Counted from the stretch's first letter, positions 1 through 9,516 are shown. The stretch: DNA of 53,511 bases from an uncultured Pirellulaceae bacterium (GCA_937928555.1 CALFWR010000090.1:1-53511), one strand, 5' to 3'. Numbers and translations: made by a program. The notes: a model not told the origin generated them from the sequence alone.

Positions 1-30
1 ATAATTCACCAAGCGTGGGCGTGGCTTTCA
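1..30 (-). repeat. Possible degraded end of the 187-bp MITE-like element
   Basis: The first bases resemble the outer end of the element described at 85-271, in the orientation seen at 45437: a degraded ATTATTCACGA followed by GCGTGGGCGT. About two thirds of the positions agree. The rest of the element would lie outside the window or has decayed. Confidence 0.3.
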
Positions 31-84
31 GTTCAACCAATGAACTCCGTATTTGCTTCAAAGCTCCCTGTTTTTGAGTTTCAT

Positions 85-271
85 CCCGGATTATTCACGA
101 AGACGGGCGTTGATTCTACGTCTGGCCAACGGGAGCAAGGGAAAAGCTGAATTTCAACAAGAACTGCGAATCGTCTGGTAGATGAAAACCACAGCGATCG
201 TTTCATCGCATCAGAGTCGCGGATCACTGTCGGAATTGATTCTGACGCCCACGCCTCGTGAATAATCCGGG
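85..271 (+). mobile_element. MITE-like element, copy 1
   Basis: This is a 187-bp element with perfect 16-bp terminal inverted repeats, CCCGGATTATTCACGA at the left and its reverse complement at the right. It is flanked by TTCAT (80-84) and TTCAG (272-276), a near-perfect 5-bp duplication. The interior has no convincing ORF. It has a small internal stem in which GATGAAA pairs with TTTCATC around the sequence GCGATCG. Six other full copies occur in this window, all between genes or at gene ends. Confidence 0.85.
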
Positions 272-276
272 TTCAG

Positions 277-711
277 CATCAGGCTAACCAAGAAATAGCA
301 ACGCGATTGAGGATCGTCGCTGGCGCGTCGTCGTCGCCGGCGCGTCGGGTTACCTATTGGCTCGCGGCAAGGCCAATTCCGGTAGCGACCGGGGCTGCAT
401 CGGGCCAACGCGGGACTCTGAGTTCGACGTGATCTTGGGACGGGTTCTCTTGAGCAACCAGTTTTGGGACGTTTTTGGCAGGCATCGGAACTTTCCACTG
501 GTGGAAATTGGGGTCTTTTGTGATAATCCGCCGCTCCTCGCTGTGGAACTGTGACGTTCCCAAGCCGAAAGGCGTTTGAGAATATACAAACAGGCGACTG
601 CCGACTAACTGCGGTAACGCTACTGGCGGGTAAAGTCTTATCCGCCAAACGCCTTATGGTCCGATTTGGCTGGACCGCCCGCGGTCGAAAATCAAAGGAA
701 TCAATCTCGAA
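277..711. other. 435-bp gap without a convincing gene
   Basis: Only short ORFs occur on both strands. The most protein-like is a 69-residue minus-strand frame at 354-563, but it has no clear ribosome binding site and no recognised family. CGCGTCGTCGTCGCCGGCGCGTC near 327-347 is a small GC-rich palindromic patch. I see no tRNA, terminator or promoter that I would defend. Confidence 0.4.
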
Positions 712-1707
712 ATGTACAAGATCCTCAACCTTAAAGGACTCGGCGTCGCCGGTCGACAAAACGAACTGATCGAACTTGCCCTGACCCACGGTTTCCAGGG
801 CGTCGAAATCGACATGACTGATCTGGTCGGGCGACACGATGCACTGGGCAAGGAATTCGCTTGCCAGTTCCTGCAAAGCGCCAACATGGACATCGGTGCC
901 TTTGACCTGCCGGTCGATTTTGGCGGCACCGACGAGGAGTTCGTTAAGTCCTGCGAAAGCCTAGAAACGATCATGGACCTTGCCCAGACGCTTAACGCCA
1001 AGCGTTGCCGGATCCGGATCCAACCCAACAGCGACTCCATTTCGTTCAACGAAAACCTTGAGCGTCATCGCGAACGAATCGAAGACATCGCCGCACGAAT
1101 GGAGGGCCACGGCATCAAAGTCGGCCTGTACCTGCAGGCATCCAAAGCAGTCGAAGCCGACGGCAACTACAAGTTCGTTCAGACTGCCGAAGAAATCATG
1201 AAGCTCTGTAAGGACATCGCTCACAAGAACGTTGGCCTTTCGATTGACACCTTCGAGTGGGTGGCCGGTGACGGTGCTCTGGATCAGATCTCGGAACTGG
1301 ATCCGAACTCTGTGGTCGAAGTCAGCTACTCGGACATGGCTGCCGACGCGACGCCGGGCTCCTACAAAAAGCAGGACCGGGTTCTTCCATCAACTGGCGG
1401 CGATCCGTTCTCTTACAAGCTTGCACAGCACATCAAGAGCATTGGAGTCGAATGCGGCGTCTCGATGAGCACCGACACTCACTTCTTTGGTGGACCCAAC
1501 AATCGACACAACGTGGTTTCACACCTGAGCGTATTGCTGGACAAACTGATCGCTGGCGAAGAACCGGTCATCGTCGAAGAAGAACCTGAAGTCGAAGGCG
1601 AAGAAGGTGCCGAGGGTGAAGGCGGCGACAAGGCAGAAGCAACTGCAGACGGCAAAACCGACGCCAAGGCTGATGAGAAAGCCAAGCCTGCCGAAGCCAA
1701 GGCCTAG
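712..1707 (+). CDS. Sugar phosphate isomerase/epimerase-like TIM-barrel protein with acidic tail
   Basis: The 331-residue protein has the layout of the xylose isomerase-like TIM-barrel superfamily. It has a FQGVEIDM strand near residue 29, a KVGLYLQ strand near 136 and a GLSIDTFEW strand near 179 carrying acidic residues where this fold usually binds metal. These enzymes interconvert sugars or polyols in the cytosol, but the substrate cannot be read from sequence. After about residue 285 the protein becomes a low-complexity tail rich in Glu, Ala, Lys and Pro, unlike the rest and not typical of the family. ATG 712 is the first start of the frame; the Shine-Dalgarno is weak. It appears monocistronic, with ilvD 369 bp downstream on the same strand. 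Confidence 0.75.
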   Translation: MYKILNLKGLGVAGRQNELIELALTHGFQGVEIDMTDLVGRHDALGKEFACQFLQSANMDIGAFDLPVDFGGTDEEFVKSCESLETIMDLAQTLNAKRCRIRIQPNSDSISFNENLERHRERIEDIAARMEGHGIKVGLYLQASKAVEADGNYKFVQTAEEIMKLCKDIAHKNVGLSIDTFEWVAGDGALDQISELDPNSVVEVSYSDMAADATPGSYKKQDRVLPSTGGDPFSYKLAQHIKSIGVECGVSMSTDTHFFGGPNNRHNVVSHLSVLLDKLIAGEEPVIVEEEPEVEGEEGAEGEGGDKAEATADGKTDAKADEKAKPAEAKA

Positions 1708-1785
1708 TGCCCGGCTCCGTCCAAGATTCAGGATTGCTTCTTCTTAAAGTAGCACGCCTCTCGGAGACTGTGATTTTCTCGATCC

Positions 1786-1820
1786 CCCTCCCACTTGGGA
1801 GGGTCGGCGGCTCACCGCCG
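1786..1820. repeat. Twin-hairpin intergenic repeat
   Basis: Two adjacent palindromes lie after the isomerase-like gene. CCCTCCCA pairs with TGGGAGGG (1786-1803) and CGGCGG pairs with CCGCCG (1805-1820). No T-run follows, so this resembles a REP-type structure more than an intrinsic terminator. Confidence 0.45.
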
Positions 1821-1990
1821 GGAGAGTTGCACGCGACTGACATTGCCCAAAGGAAAGCAAGGGAGAGCAGGGAAGAGCATTGGCATCGAAATGGATAAAA
1901 TCACGACCGCTCCGAGGCATAACCAAACCGGCAACCCTAACTCCTAGCCATTACAGTGCACTGGTGCTGGAACTTGCACACTGAACAACC

Positions 1991-2023
1991 AAGCTCTCGA
2001 GCGTTTCGCCGGGAGCTTTTTTT
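1991..2023 (+). terminator. Intrinsic terminator or attenuator upstream of ilvD
   Basis: AAGCTCTCG (1991-1999) pairs with CGGGAGCTT (2010-2018) with one G-U pair, followed by a seven-T run at 2017-2023. The structure ends about 53 bp before the ilvD ATG, so ilvD transcription would have to start after it or read through it. A second small stem, GTGCA (1956-1960) with TGCAC (1975-1979), lies just upstream. No Ile/Leu/Val-rich leader peptide and no T-box consensus were found. Confidence 0.6.
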
Positions 2024-2076
2024 GTGCCCGCTTGGAACTGTTGAACCACAAAAAAATCAAAACTATCGGATCCGCG

Positions 2077-3774
2077 ATGACCGCCAACGCAAACGACGAC
2101 AAGCCGCTGAATTTTTACAGCCGCACAATCACCCAACCCAAAGTCCAGGGCGCTTCCCAAGCGATGCTGTACGGCGCAGGCCTGAGCACCGAAGACATGA
2201 GCAAAGCCCAGGTTGGGATCGCCAGCGTCTGGTACGAAGGCAACACCTGCAACATGCACCTGAACGATCTGGCCGCCGAAGTCAAAAAAGGCGTCACCGA
2301 TTCGGGCCTGGTCGGGATGCGCTTCAACACGATCGGCGTCAGCGACGGGATTTCGATGGGCACCGACGGGATGAGCTTTTCGCTGCAGTCGCGGGACCTG
2401 ATCGCCGATTCGATCGAAACGATCATGAGTGCCCAGTGGTACGACGCCTGCATTGCGCTACCGGGCTGCGACAAAAACATGCCGGGCTGCTTGCTGGCCA
2501 TGGGCCGGTTGAATCGTCCCAGCCTGATGGTTTACGGCGGCACAATTCGCGCCGGGAAACACAACGGCTGCAAGCTGGATATCGTTTCAGCATTTCAAAG
2601 CTACGGCGAATTCGTTGCCGGAAAAATTAACGAAGCCGAACGCGAGGAAATCGTTCGCAAGTCCTGCCCGGGTGCGGGAGCATGCGGCGGGATGTACACC
2701 GCCAACACGATGGCCAGCGCGATCGAGGCGCTGGGGATGGCGCTGCCGTTTTCGGCTTCCATTCCCGCCGAAGATCCCGACAAGGTCAACGAGTGCCATC
2801 GCGCCGGAAAAGCGATCCTGAACCTGCTCGAACTGGACCTTAAACCGCGAGACATCATGACGCGACAGGCGTTTGAAAACGCGATGGTCCTGATCACCGC
2901 TCTGGGCGGGTCGACCAACGCGGTGCTGCACCTGATCGCGATGGCTCGCTGCGTTGATGTTGACCTGACGCTGGATGACTTTCAAAAAGTCAGCGACAGG
3001 ACGCCTTTTTTGGCCGACCTCAAACCCAGCGGAAAGTTTGTCCAGGAAGACCTTCACGAGATTGGTGGCACACCGGCAGTGATGAAGTTCCTGCTGGCCG
3101 AAGGACTGATCGAAGGCGACTGCATCACTTGCACCGGAAAGACACTGGCCGAAAACGTGGCGGATCTACCGGAACTTACCTCCGACCAGGCGATCATTCG
3201 TCCGCTTTCGAATCCAATCAAACCGACCGGGCACCTGCAAATCCTGCGAGGCAACTTTGCCCCGCAAGGATCGGTCGCGAAAATCACCGGCAAGGAAGGC
3301 CTCAAGTTTTCCGGCACCGCAAACGTATTTGATTCCGAAGAAGACATGATCGCAGCGTTGGCCGACGGCAACATCAACAAAGGCGACGTCGTGATCATTC
3401 GCTACGAGGGGCCCAAGGGCGGACCCGGGATGCCCGAGATGCTCACGCCGACGTCGGCGATCATGGGGGCAGGCTTGGGGAACGATGTGGCGTTGATGAC
3501 TGACGGACGCTTTTCCGGAGGCAGCCACGGATTCATCGTCGGCCACGTTACACCCGAAGCCCAAGAAGGCGGACCGATTGCCCTGGTTCAAAACGGAGAC
3601 AAAATTACGATCGACGCTGACAACAATCGCATCGACCTGGACGTCAGCGACCAGGAACTCGCCACTCGCAAGGCCGCGTGGGTGGCGCCGCCGTTAAAAG
3701 TCAAACGCGGGACGCTGTACAAGTACATCAAGAATGTGAAATCCGCATCCGAAGGCTGCGTGACGGACGAGTAA
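2077..3774 (+). CDS. ilvD: Dihydroxy-acid dehydratase
   Basis: This enzyme dehydrates 2,3-dihydroxy-isovalerate and 2,3-dihydroxy-methylvalerate to the 2-keto acids, the third shared step of valine, isoleucine and leucine synthesis. Family landmarks are clear: the iron-sulfur cysteine motifs GCDKNMPGC and [16 protein letters not shown], the [10 protein letters not shown] segment and the [11 protein letters not shown] segment near the C-terminus. From ATG 2077 the protein has 565 residues, the usual length. An in-frame upstream TTG at 2032 would add 15 residues not expected in the family, so I prefer 2077. No other ilv or leu genes are nearby. A terminator-like hairpin sits directly upstream, so expression may be attenuated. 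Confidence 0.95.
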   Translation: MTANANDDKPLNFYSRTITQPKVQGASQAMLYGAGLSTEDMSKAQVGIASVWYEGNTCNMHLNDLAAEVKKGVTDSGLVGMRFNTIGVSDGISMGTDGMSFSLQSRDLIADSIETIMSAQWYDACIALPGCDKNMPGCLLAMGRLNRPSLMVYGGTIRAGKHNGCKLDIVSAFQSYGEFVAGKINEAEREEIVRKSCPGAGACGGMYTANTMASAIEALGMALPFSASIPAEDPDKVNECHRAGKAILNLLELDLKPRDIMTRQAFENAMVLITALGGSTNAVLHLIAMARCVDVDLTLDDFQKVSDRTPFLADLKPSGKFVQEDLHEIGGTPAVMKFLLAEGLIEGDCITCTGKTLAENVADLPELTSDQAIIRPLSNPIKPTGHLQILRGNFAPQGSVAKITGKEGLKFSGTANVFDSEEDMIAALADGNINKGDVVIIRYEGPKGGPGMPEMLTPTSAIMGAGLGNDVALMTDGRFSGGSHGFIVGHVTPEAQEGGPIALVQNGDKITIDADNNRIDLDVSDQELATRKAAWVAPPLKVKRGTLYKYIKNVKSASEGCVTDE

Positions 3775-3867
3775 GACAGACGCTGCGACTGGTCACGGCT
3801 GTGGCTTCCAGCCGCAATCAACCAACCAAAAAAATGGAACCCGCCAGTTCAACCACCCGGAACTCAA

Positions 3868-4054
3868 CCCGGATTATTCACGACGACGGGCGTTGATTCT
3901 CGTCTGGCCAACAGCAGCAAGGGAAAAACTGAATTTCAAGGAGAAATGTAAATCATCCATTGGATGAAAACCACAACGATCGTTTTATCGCATCAGAGTC
4001 GCGGATCACTGTCTCAACTGATTCTGACGCCCACGCCTCGTGAATAATCCGAAC
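3868..4054 (+). mobile_element. MITE-like element, copy 2
   Basis: This is the same 187-bp family, between ilvD and the carrier gene. It is flanked by CTCAA at 3863-3867 and 4055-4059, a perfect 5-bp duplication if the right tip ends CCGAAC rather than CCGGG. Relative to copy 1 it lacks one A within ATTCTACG. The rest of the 3775-4123 gap holds nothing recognisable. Confidence 0.85.
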
Positions 4055-4123
4055 CTCAAACGTCTGCCTCCGCCAACAACACCTTCCCAACGACCGCATC
4101 CTGCAAGCGTCTGACTTTCATTC

Positions 4124-5116
4124 ATGCAAATCATCAACAGCCTGATTCCCATCTTTGCCGTCATTGGGCTGGGGATGATTTTACGGCAACGCGGATTTCT
4201 GACTGCCGAATCGACACGAGCCTTCAATCGATTCGCTTACTACTGGGGATTGCCACTATTTCTGTTTTACAAGATTGCCGGCGTTGAATCGTTTGCGTCA
4301 AGTGAAAACAGGATCCTCGTGGCGCTGCTTGCCGCCGCGGTGCTCACGGCGATTGCGGGATGGTTGGTCACGACACTTCTTCGGATCGACCCTGCCCGCC
4401 GAGGCACGATCATCCAGGCGTGCTTTCGCGGCAACCTTGCGTTTCTCGGTTTGCCGCTGGTGCTGTTCCTGATCGACGACTTGCCCGCAGAGCTGTTTTC
4501 GAACCGGCAACGGGAAGCCCTCGAAGTCGCCATCCTGATTGCTTTGACGCCAGTGATTCTGTTTTTCAATGTCGGATCGGTCGCCGCCCTGGCAGCGTAC
4601 AACAGTGATACCGAAGCGGGCTTTTCGTGGAAGCGGATGGGAACAAGCATCCTGCAAAACCCACTCATCTGGGCCTGCGTCGGTGGCGTGATGGCGAAGT
4701 ATTCCCAAATCCCCCACGCTTCGCTGGTTTTTGGCGACAGTGAACTGGAAGTTTTCACCGCTATCCAACGGACGTGTTCGATCATCGGTGCGTCGGCGTT
4801 TCCGATGGCTTTGGTCGGAATCGGAAGCCAACTGATTTCCGTTTCCGGAGCCGCGCACTGGAAAGCGTCTTTGTTGCCGACTGCGATCAAATGCCTTCTG
4901 TGCCCACTGCTGGGGTTGGTCGTTGGACGGCTGATCGGGCTGAGCGGTATTGAGCTTCAGGTGACGTTGATTCTGTGCGCCTGCCCAACGGCGGTCTCCA
5001 GCTACGTTCTGGCCGACCAGATGAAGGGCGACGGCGACCTCGCCGCGAGCACCGTCGTGGTCTGTACTGCGTTCTCGCTACCGACTCTCGCGGCGCTGAT
5101 CTGGCTGACCGGCTAG
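4124..5116 (+). CDS. AEC (auxin efflux carrier) family permease
   Basis: The 330-residue integral membrane protein has about ten hydrophobic segments starting at residue 3. Early segments carry the AEC pattern of two five-helix halves around a charged central loop (about 130-190), and the end has the CPTAVSSYVLADQM segment typical of this family. AEC members export or import small organic acids, such as malate, malonate or auxin, by secondary transport; the substrate here is unknown. ATG 4124 follows a poor ribosome site. The gene converges on the GNAT gene with 32 bp between stops, and no terminator is visible between them. Confidence 0.85.
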   Translation: MQIINSLIPIFAVIGLGMILRQRGFLTAESTRAFNRFAYYWGLPLFLFYKIAGVESFASSENRILVALLAAAVLTAIAGWLVTTLLRIDPARRGTIIQACFRGNLAFLGLPLVLFLIDDLPAELFSNRQREALEVAILIALTPVILFFNVGSVAALAAYNSDTEAGFSWKRMGTSILQNPLIWACVGGVMAKYSQIPHASLVFGDSELEVFTAIQRTCSIIGASAFPMALVGIGSQLISVSGAAHWKASLLPTAIKCLLCPLLGLVVGRLIGLSGIELQVTLILCACPTAVSSYVLADQMKGDGDLAASTVVVCTAFSLPTLAALIWLTG

Positions 5117-5148
5117 AGGTCACATCACCGGACTGCATGCCCACTCTG

Positions 5149-5796
5149 CTATTGATCGACAACAAGTTCGATTGGATGGTCGAAGGCCTTGAATGAAATA
5201 GACCGGTTTTGTTTCAGTTGGCCGGATGACCACCCTACCACGACTCCAAACATTTTGATCGAGGTAACGCACCCGATCGAGTCGGCGATTTTTTTGCTGG
5301 CCGCCATGGAAGGCTTGTTCGCAACGCTAACTGCAAAATACTGCCGATTGATTCCACGCTGGGACAACACAGAACTCAATTCCCTGATGATGTCCGAGTA
5401 GATTCCTTTTCGGCGGTGATCTTTTTCGACGAACCCGGCGTACATCCACCCTTGATCATCGTCGAGATCAAAGAGGACTCCCATTGGGTAATCCCGATAA
5501 AACGACCAGGCCGCCCAGAAACCGCCAATCATTTCAGCATCAATTTTGGCACAGACGGCAACCACCGTATCTTTTTCATCGCTGTCATTGAAAGTCATTT
5601 CCCGCAATTGCGACAAATCCTGACTACGACAAACCTGAATTTCGGCGATTGAACTTCGCACACTCGATGCGCGCTGCAAGTCGATTTTGTAGATAGCGGT
5701 GCGACCGCACCGAAAAAGCCATTCAGGTACAACGCGATCGATGAGAATCTCGATCACGTAGAGAAAACCCTTTTCTTTTAGTTTTTCAAGGACCAT
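5149..5796 (-). CDS. GNAT-family N-acetyltransferase
   Basis: The 215-residue protein has a GNAT core in its second half. A GWMYAGFVEKDHRRKGIYSD stretch matches motif A, including the R-x-x-G-x pyrophosphate-binding loop for acetyl-CoA, and is followed by an FAVSVANKPSM strand. The first 45 residues are a basic, partly hydrophobic stretch with no recognised domain. The acceptor substrate is unknown. It starts at ATG 5796, has no same-strand partner within 300 bp upstream, and is convergent with the AEC permease. The region 5797-5941 upstream shows no gene. Confidence 0.75.
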   Translation of the reverse strand: MVLEKLKEKGFLYVIEILIDRVVPEWLFRCGRTAIYKIDLQRASSVRSSIAEIQVCRSQDLSQLREMTFNDSDEKDTVVAVCAKIDAEMIGGFWAAWSFYRDYPMGVLFDLDDDQGWMYAGFVEKDHRRKGIYSDIIRELSSVLSQRGINRQYFAVSVANKPSMAASKKIADSIGCVTSIKMFGVVVGWSSGQLKQNRSISFKAFDHPIELVVDQ

Positions 5797-5941
5797 GCAG
5801 GGCAGTCAAAAAGATGCAACCAATTGGATTTGGAAATCGGACAGTCGGCGATTGTATTTCCTAGACATGCATACATACAAGCTAACTGCGAAAAGAAAAC
5901 ATTGTGTCGACTGGCTAACACATGCCACAGAGAGACCTGAC

Positions 5942-6128
5942 CGGGAATTATTCACGAGGCCTGGGCGTCAGAATCAGTTCCGAAAGTGATCTGCGGCCCT
6001 GATGCGATGGAACAATCGCTGTGGTTTTCATCTACCGGACGATTCGTAATTCTTGTTGAAAAATAGCTTTTCCTTTGCTCCCGTTGGCCAGACGTAGAAT
6101 CAACGCCTGTCGTCGTGAATGATCCGGG
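5942..6128 (-). mobile_element. MITE-like element, copy 3
   Basis: This is a full copy in reverse orientation relative to copy 1. It is flanked by exact CTGAC duplications at 5937-5941 and 6129-6133. The left tip has an extra A (GGGAATTATTC) and the right tip reads GAATGATCCGGG, so the copy has started to drift. Confidence 0.88.
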
Positions 6129-6267
6129 CTGACGTGGTGAGTTTGAGCGTTCAGCGCCGCGTCATACGGTCCGTAAACGCGGCGGGCGATAACACGACGG
6201 CTTTGGCAACAATAGCGACGGGTTTCCGCGACCAACGTGATTGCGCCATCGCATCTTCGGCAAACGG

Positions 6268-6909
6268 TTACGCTTTCCAGAATTGCGATCGAAAGACAGG
6301 GTGATCGTTTTTGCGCATCCGACGTTCAAAGTGAGTTCGATAGTCCATGTCGTGTTCGGCAGGGCGGACGGCGACATCGTGAGGGCCGCTCAGATCGCTG
6401 TGCTCTTTCATCAAACCAACGGTCTCTTCGAAGTACTCTTCGACGTCGGTCCAAAAGTGAAACACTCCCTTGGGCTTGAGCACTCGCTGAATGTCGGCGA
6501 TGAAGCCCGGTTGCATCACGCGGCGGCGACGGTGCTTTTCTTTCCACCACGGATCGGGAAAATAAACATGCACGGCGACAGCACTTTGGTCGGGAAGAAA
6601 CTCGCGAAACATCCGCAGCCCATCGCCGGAAAGCATCTTCGCGTTGCTGCGGTTTTTTTGAGCCAGACGATAGGCAGCGAAACGGCAGTACTTTTTGGCG
6701 ATCTCGTTGCCCAGAAAGTTCCGTTCCGGAACGCGACCGGATTGCGTCAGCACAAACAGGCCTTTGCCGCTGCCAATTTCGATCTCAAGATCCTGCGGGG
6801 CTTCGAAAAGTGCTTGCGGATCAAACGGGGCTTGTAGATCTTCGACGAATCCGAGGTATCCGCTAAAGTCCACCGCGGGGTCAATTTTGGGAAGTGCTCT
6901 GCGACCCAT
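6268..6909 (-). CDS. trmB: tRNA (guanine-N7-)-methyltransferase
   Basis: This enzyme transfers a methyl group from S-adenosylmethionine to N7 of G46 in the tRNA variable loop. The 213-residue length is normal. Signature segments are the SAM-binding LEIEIGSGKGLF near residue 41, the VYFPDPWWKEKHRRRR motif near 115 and the C-terminal FERRMRKN. ATG 6909 is the start. A terminator at 6942-6964 separates it from the tiny basic ORF upstream, so trmB probably uses its own promoter or read-through. Downstream sequence runs into MITE copy 3. Confidence 0.95.
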   Translation of the reverse strand: MGRRALPKIDPAVDFSGYLGFVEDLQAPFDPQALFEAPQDLEIEIGSGKGLFVLTQSGRVPERNFLGNEIAKKYCRFAAYRLAQKNRSNAKMLSGDGLRMFREFLPDQSAVAVHVYFPDPWWKEKHRRRRVMQPGFIADIQRVLKPKGVFHFWTDVEEYFEETVGLMKEHSDLSGPHDVAVRPAEHDMDYRTHFERRMRKNDHPVFRSQFWKA

Positions 6910-6941
6910 CGAAATTTACACCAAAAGCAAAACACCAATAG

Positions 6942-6964
6942 AAAAAGGCAGGTCAAAACCTGCC
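6942..6964 (-). terminator. Intrinsic terminator after the bL37-like ORF
   Basis: Read on the minus strand, GGCAGGT and ACCTGCC form a 7-bp stem with a 4-base loop followed by five T residues. It lies 44 bp past the stop of the 33-residue ORF and 33 bp before trmB. Confidence 0.75.
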
Positions 6965-6981
6965 CATGAATCGTTAATTGC

Positions 6982-7015
6982 TTGCCGATCCTACGGAGTT
7001 GCCGATCCTACGGAG
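6982..7015. repeat. 17-bp tandem duplication
   Basis: TTGCCGATCCTACGGAG occurs twice head to tail (6982-6998 and 6999-7015). The second unit overlaps the last codons and stop of the bL37-like ORF on the opposite strand, so the duplication may have altered the tail of that small protein. Confidence 0.8.
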
Positions 7016-7109
7016 TCTTAATACGCTTCTTTTTGGCTTTGCGACCGCGGTTGTTGGCGGGGCGTTTTCCGTGGTTGGCTTTTTTGACTTTATGGGTTGG
7101 CTTGGCCAT
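7008..7109 (-). CDS. 33-residue basic protein, possible ribosomal protein bL37-like
   Basis: This tiny ORF begins at ATG 7109 behind a good GGAG site (spacing 7) and ends at TAG 7008. About half of its 33 residues are Lys or Arg. It contains KKANHGKRPANNRG, which strongly recalls the ANHGKRPN core I remember from the short actinobacterial ribosomal protein bL37. It also has a basic RKAKKKRIK end. A dedicated terminator at 6942-6964 follows, so it is probably expressed as its own transcript. The family match rests on memory of a short motif, so it is tentative. That it is a real gene is supported by the ribosome site, the terminator and the composition. Confidence 0.65.
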   Translation of the reverse strand: MAKPTHKVKKANHGKRPANNRGRKAKKKRIKTP

Positions 7110-7377
7110 CGATAACTCCAGCTATTTTCGAACCTGAACAGGATCGGCGTTTTCTTGGGATAACGTTGAGTGGAAATAGTATCAATCGGCGTCCCGCTAG
7201 AGAAGGCAGAATCGACCGACAGCTCGGTGGAATCGCGAAAATCGGACCATGTTCCGGCTGCGAGCCACTGGAGCCCCATTTACCCCGACGAAACCAGCGA
7301 TTCTTATTTCCTATTCATCACGCCGGTTCTATAATTTCCGAATGTTTGCTCATTTGACCCCATCCTGACGATCCTGG

Positions 7378-9516
7378 ATGTCTTCCCAAAATCAAAACTC
7401 CAATCAGGCAGACCAAATCCGGGAAGAAGTCCGCAGGACGATCCGCCAACTGACCGAGCTGACCCGGACCGAAGAGAGCTTTGATACGTTCTGCGGGGCC
7501 GTTTTGGGCAAGCTGGTCGATATTACGGGTGCCCACGGAGCCCTTTTCTGGCAGGTTAATGGCCAGGGGCTGCCGAAACTGACCCATCATTCCGGCCAAG
7601 CCCCCCACGATTTGGCCCGCGAGATCCTGTCACCAGAAAACGAATCCCACAGCCGCGCGATCCTTGATGTGGTCCGGCAAAAGCTCCCCATTGGAATCGC
7701 GTCGGAAGCTTTCACCGGCAAACTCTCCAATGGTTCGACCGCTCCCGCACAGGATCCTCCATTAGAGACCGGGGACGACGAAGGCCAACCCACTCCCGTC
7801 GACGCGCCGGCCAATGGTGACGCCGGGGCCAACCCTTTCGTGATGTTGCTTTCGCCGGTTGTGAACCGGCAAAAAGATTGCATCGGAACGGTGGAACTGA
7901 TTCAGCGCGGCGGCATCACCAATCAGGCCCAGGAAGGCTACCTTCGCTTTGTTACGCAGATCGCGGCGCTGTTCCAACGGTGGCACGAGCAACAGGATCT
8001 GGCCAGGCTGTCGGGCCACTCGGAAAAGCTTACCGAGAAAATGCAGTTTCTCAGTCAGACCCACAGCTCGATTGACTTCAAGGAAACCGCCTACAACATC
8101 GCCAACGAAGCTCGCCGTTTGCTTAACGCGGATCGTGTCAGCGTTGGCCGTTGGAATGGCCGGACTTGCAAAATCACGTCGATCAGCAGTCAGGACCGCT
8201 TCGACAACCGCGCCAACGTAGTCCGCAAACTATCCAACGTCGCCACCGCTGCGGTTGGCGCTGACCAGACGTTCTGGATCACCGGCGACACAACCGGAAT
8301 TGCCCCGGAGGTTGCCAAAAAGATCAACGACTACCTCGACGAAGCCAACAGCCGTACCCTTGCGGTGATTCCTTTGGCGGTTCGTCCGCCCGATGTTCCC
8401 GACCTGAACATGAACAAGCGTCAGATGCACAAGGTCCGCAAGCTTGGAGCGCTGATTGTCGAGTACTTTGACGACGACGTCACCGAAGATCGCATCGGTG
8501 ACGAATGCAAGCTGATTGTCGAACACTCGCAGTTGGCCCTGGACAATGCCCGGGCGCACGGCGAGATCTTCCTGCAGCCGATCCTCAAGAGGCTCGGTTG
8601 GTTGCAGCAAACGCTCTTCGGCGATCACCTCAAAAAGACACTCACCGGACTGGCCGCCCTGGCACTGATCACCCTCGCAATGATCTTTGTGCCCTGGGAG
8701 TTGACGATGCGGGTGGACGGTGTTCTTCATCCCGAAGAGCGACGAACGGTGTTTGCAGAAGCACCCGGCTATGTCAAAGAATTCAACCTGAAAGAAAAGA
8801 ACATCAAAGTCCGGGCTGGCGATCTGATCCTGCTTCTGGACGACCACAATCGGGCTCAGGAAATGTCCGCGATGACCTCAAATTTGACGCGACTCGAAGA
8901 GCAAGCTGCTTCTTTGGCCCGGTCTGCGTCGAGAGTTCCACGGGATCAACAAAACGCACTTAAATCCCAGCGTGACACAATCCTTGCAGAACTCGCCGCC
9001 GCCCAACGCAACATCAAGATGGCCAAGGAAACAGCGACAAAGCTCTTCGAGAAACGCGCCCCGATCGCCGGAACGATTGTGTCATGGGATCTCGAGCAGA
9101 GGCTGCGAGGTTTTCCTGTGCAGCCTAACCAAGCATTGTTTTCGGTCGCAAACCTCGACGGGCCGTGGCGACTGGAGATCAAGATCCCCCACCAGAAAAT
9201 TGGCTATGTCGGCCGAGCCATGGAGGCGGCCAAAGCAGACGGCAAAGACAGCATCGATGCCGAATTTACGCTCAACACCAACGCCAACAAAACGTATTCG
9301 GGCAAGCTCAAGCAGTTGGCGATGCGACCCTACACCGATGGGCAATCGGGAACACAGTTCTATCGCGCGGTCATCGAAGTCAACCGCGACGACCTCGAAG
9401 GCGACGAACTGACGCCCGGTGCCGGGACAACCGTTCGAGTCAGTTGCGGGAAAGTTCCTCTGTACAAGAGATGCTTTTACCAGGTGACCGACTGGTTCAA
9501 GACGACCTTCTTTTAA
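7378..9516 (+). CDS. Tandem-GAF, membrane-anchored HlyD-type adaptor protein
   Basis: The 712-residue protein has a cytosolic half of two GAF-like domains (about 30-200 and 230-395), one transmembrane helix at about 421-441, and a periplasmic half. The periplasmic half has the HlyD/RND-adaptor layout: a lipoyl-like strand set (VFAEAPGYVKEF, KVRAGDLILLLDD), a helical hairpin and a barrel. The N-terminal GAF contains a low-complexity insert at about 115-150. Such a fusion would let a cytosolic signal act on an export apparatus. It is followed after 12 bp by the PqqD/S2P/HlyD gene, almost certainly in one operon. ATG 7378 is used; its ribosome site is weak. No ABC or RND pump gene is adjacent. 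Confidence 0.8.
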   Translation: MSSQNQNSNQADQIREEVRRTIRQLTELTRTEESFDTFCGAVLGKLVDITGAHGALFWQVNGQGLPKLTHHSGQAPHDLAREILSPENESHSRAILDVVRQKLPIGIASEAFTGKLSNGSTAPAQDPPLETGDDEGQPTPVDAPANGDAGANPFVMLLSPVVNRQKDCIGTVELIQRGGITNQAQEGYLRFVTQIAALFQRWHEQQDLARLSGHSEKLTEKMQFLSQTHSSIDFKETAYNIANEARRLLNADRVSVGRWNGRTCKITSISSQDRFDNRANVVRKLSNVATAAVGADQTFWITGDTTGIAPEVAKKINDYLDEANSRTLAVIPLAVRPPDVPDLNMNKRQMHKVRKLGALIVEYFDDDVTEDRIGDECKLIVEHSQLALDNARAHGEIFLQPILKRLGWLQQTLFGDHLKKTLTGLAALALITLAMIFVPWELTMRVDGVLHPEERRTVFAEAPGYVKEFNLKEKNIKVRAGDLILLLDDHNRAQEMSAMTSNLTRLEEQAASLARSASRVPRDQQNALKSQRDTILAELAAAQRNIKMAKETATKLFEKRAPIAGTIVSWDLEQRLRGFPVQPNQALFSVANLDGPWRLEIKIPHQKIGYVGRAMEAAKADGKDSIDAEFTLNTNANKTYSGKLKQLAMRPYTDGQSGTQFYRAVIEVNRDDLEGDELTPGAGTTVRVSCGKVPLYKRCFYQVTDWFKTTFF

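Noticed and set aside
85..271. The 187-bp repeat as a riboswitch or conserved ncRNA
   Set aside because: Target-site duplications and copies in both orientations favour a transposed element over a cis-regulatory RNA.
211..876. A 221-residue minus-strand frame over MITE copy 1 and the isomerase-like gene
   Set aside because: It is composed of MITE and antisense coding sequence, is low in family signals and lacks a ribosome site.
1956..2630. A 224-residue plus-strand frame starting before ilvD, considered as a leader peptide
   Set aside because: It is an out-of-frame shadow of ilvD and not rich in branched-chain amino acids.
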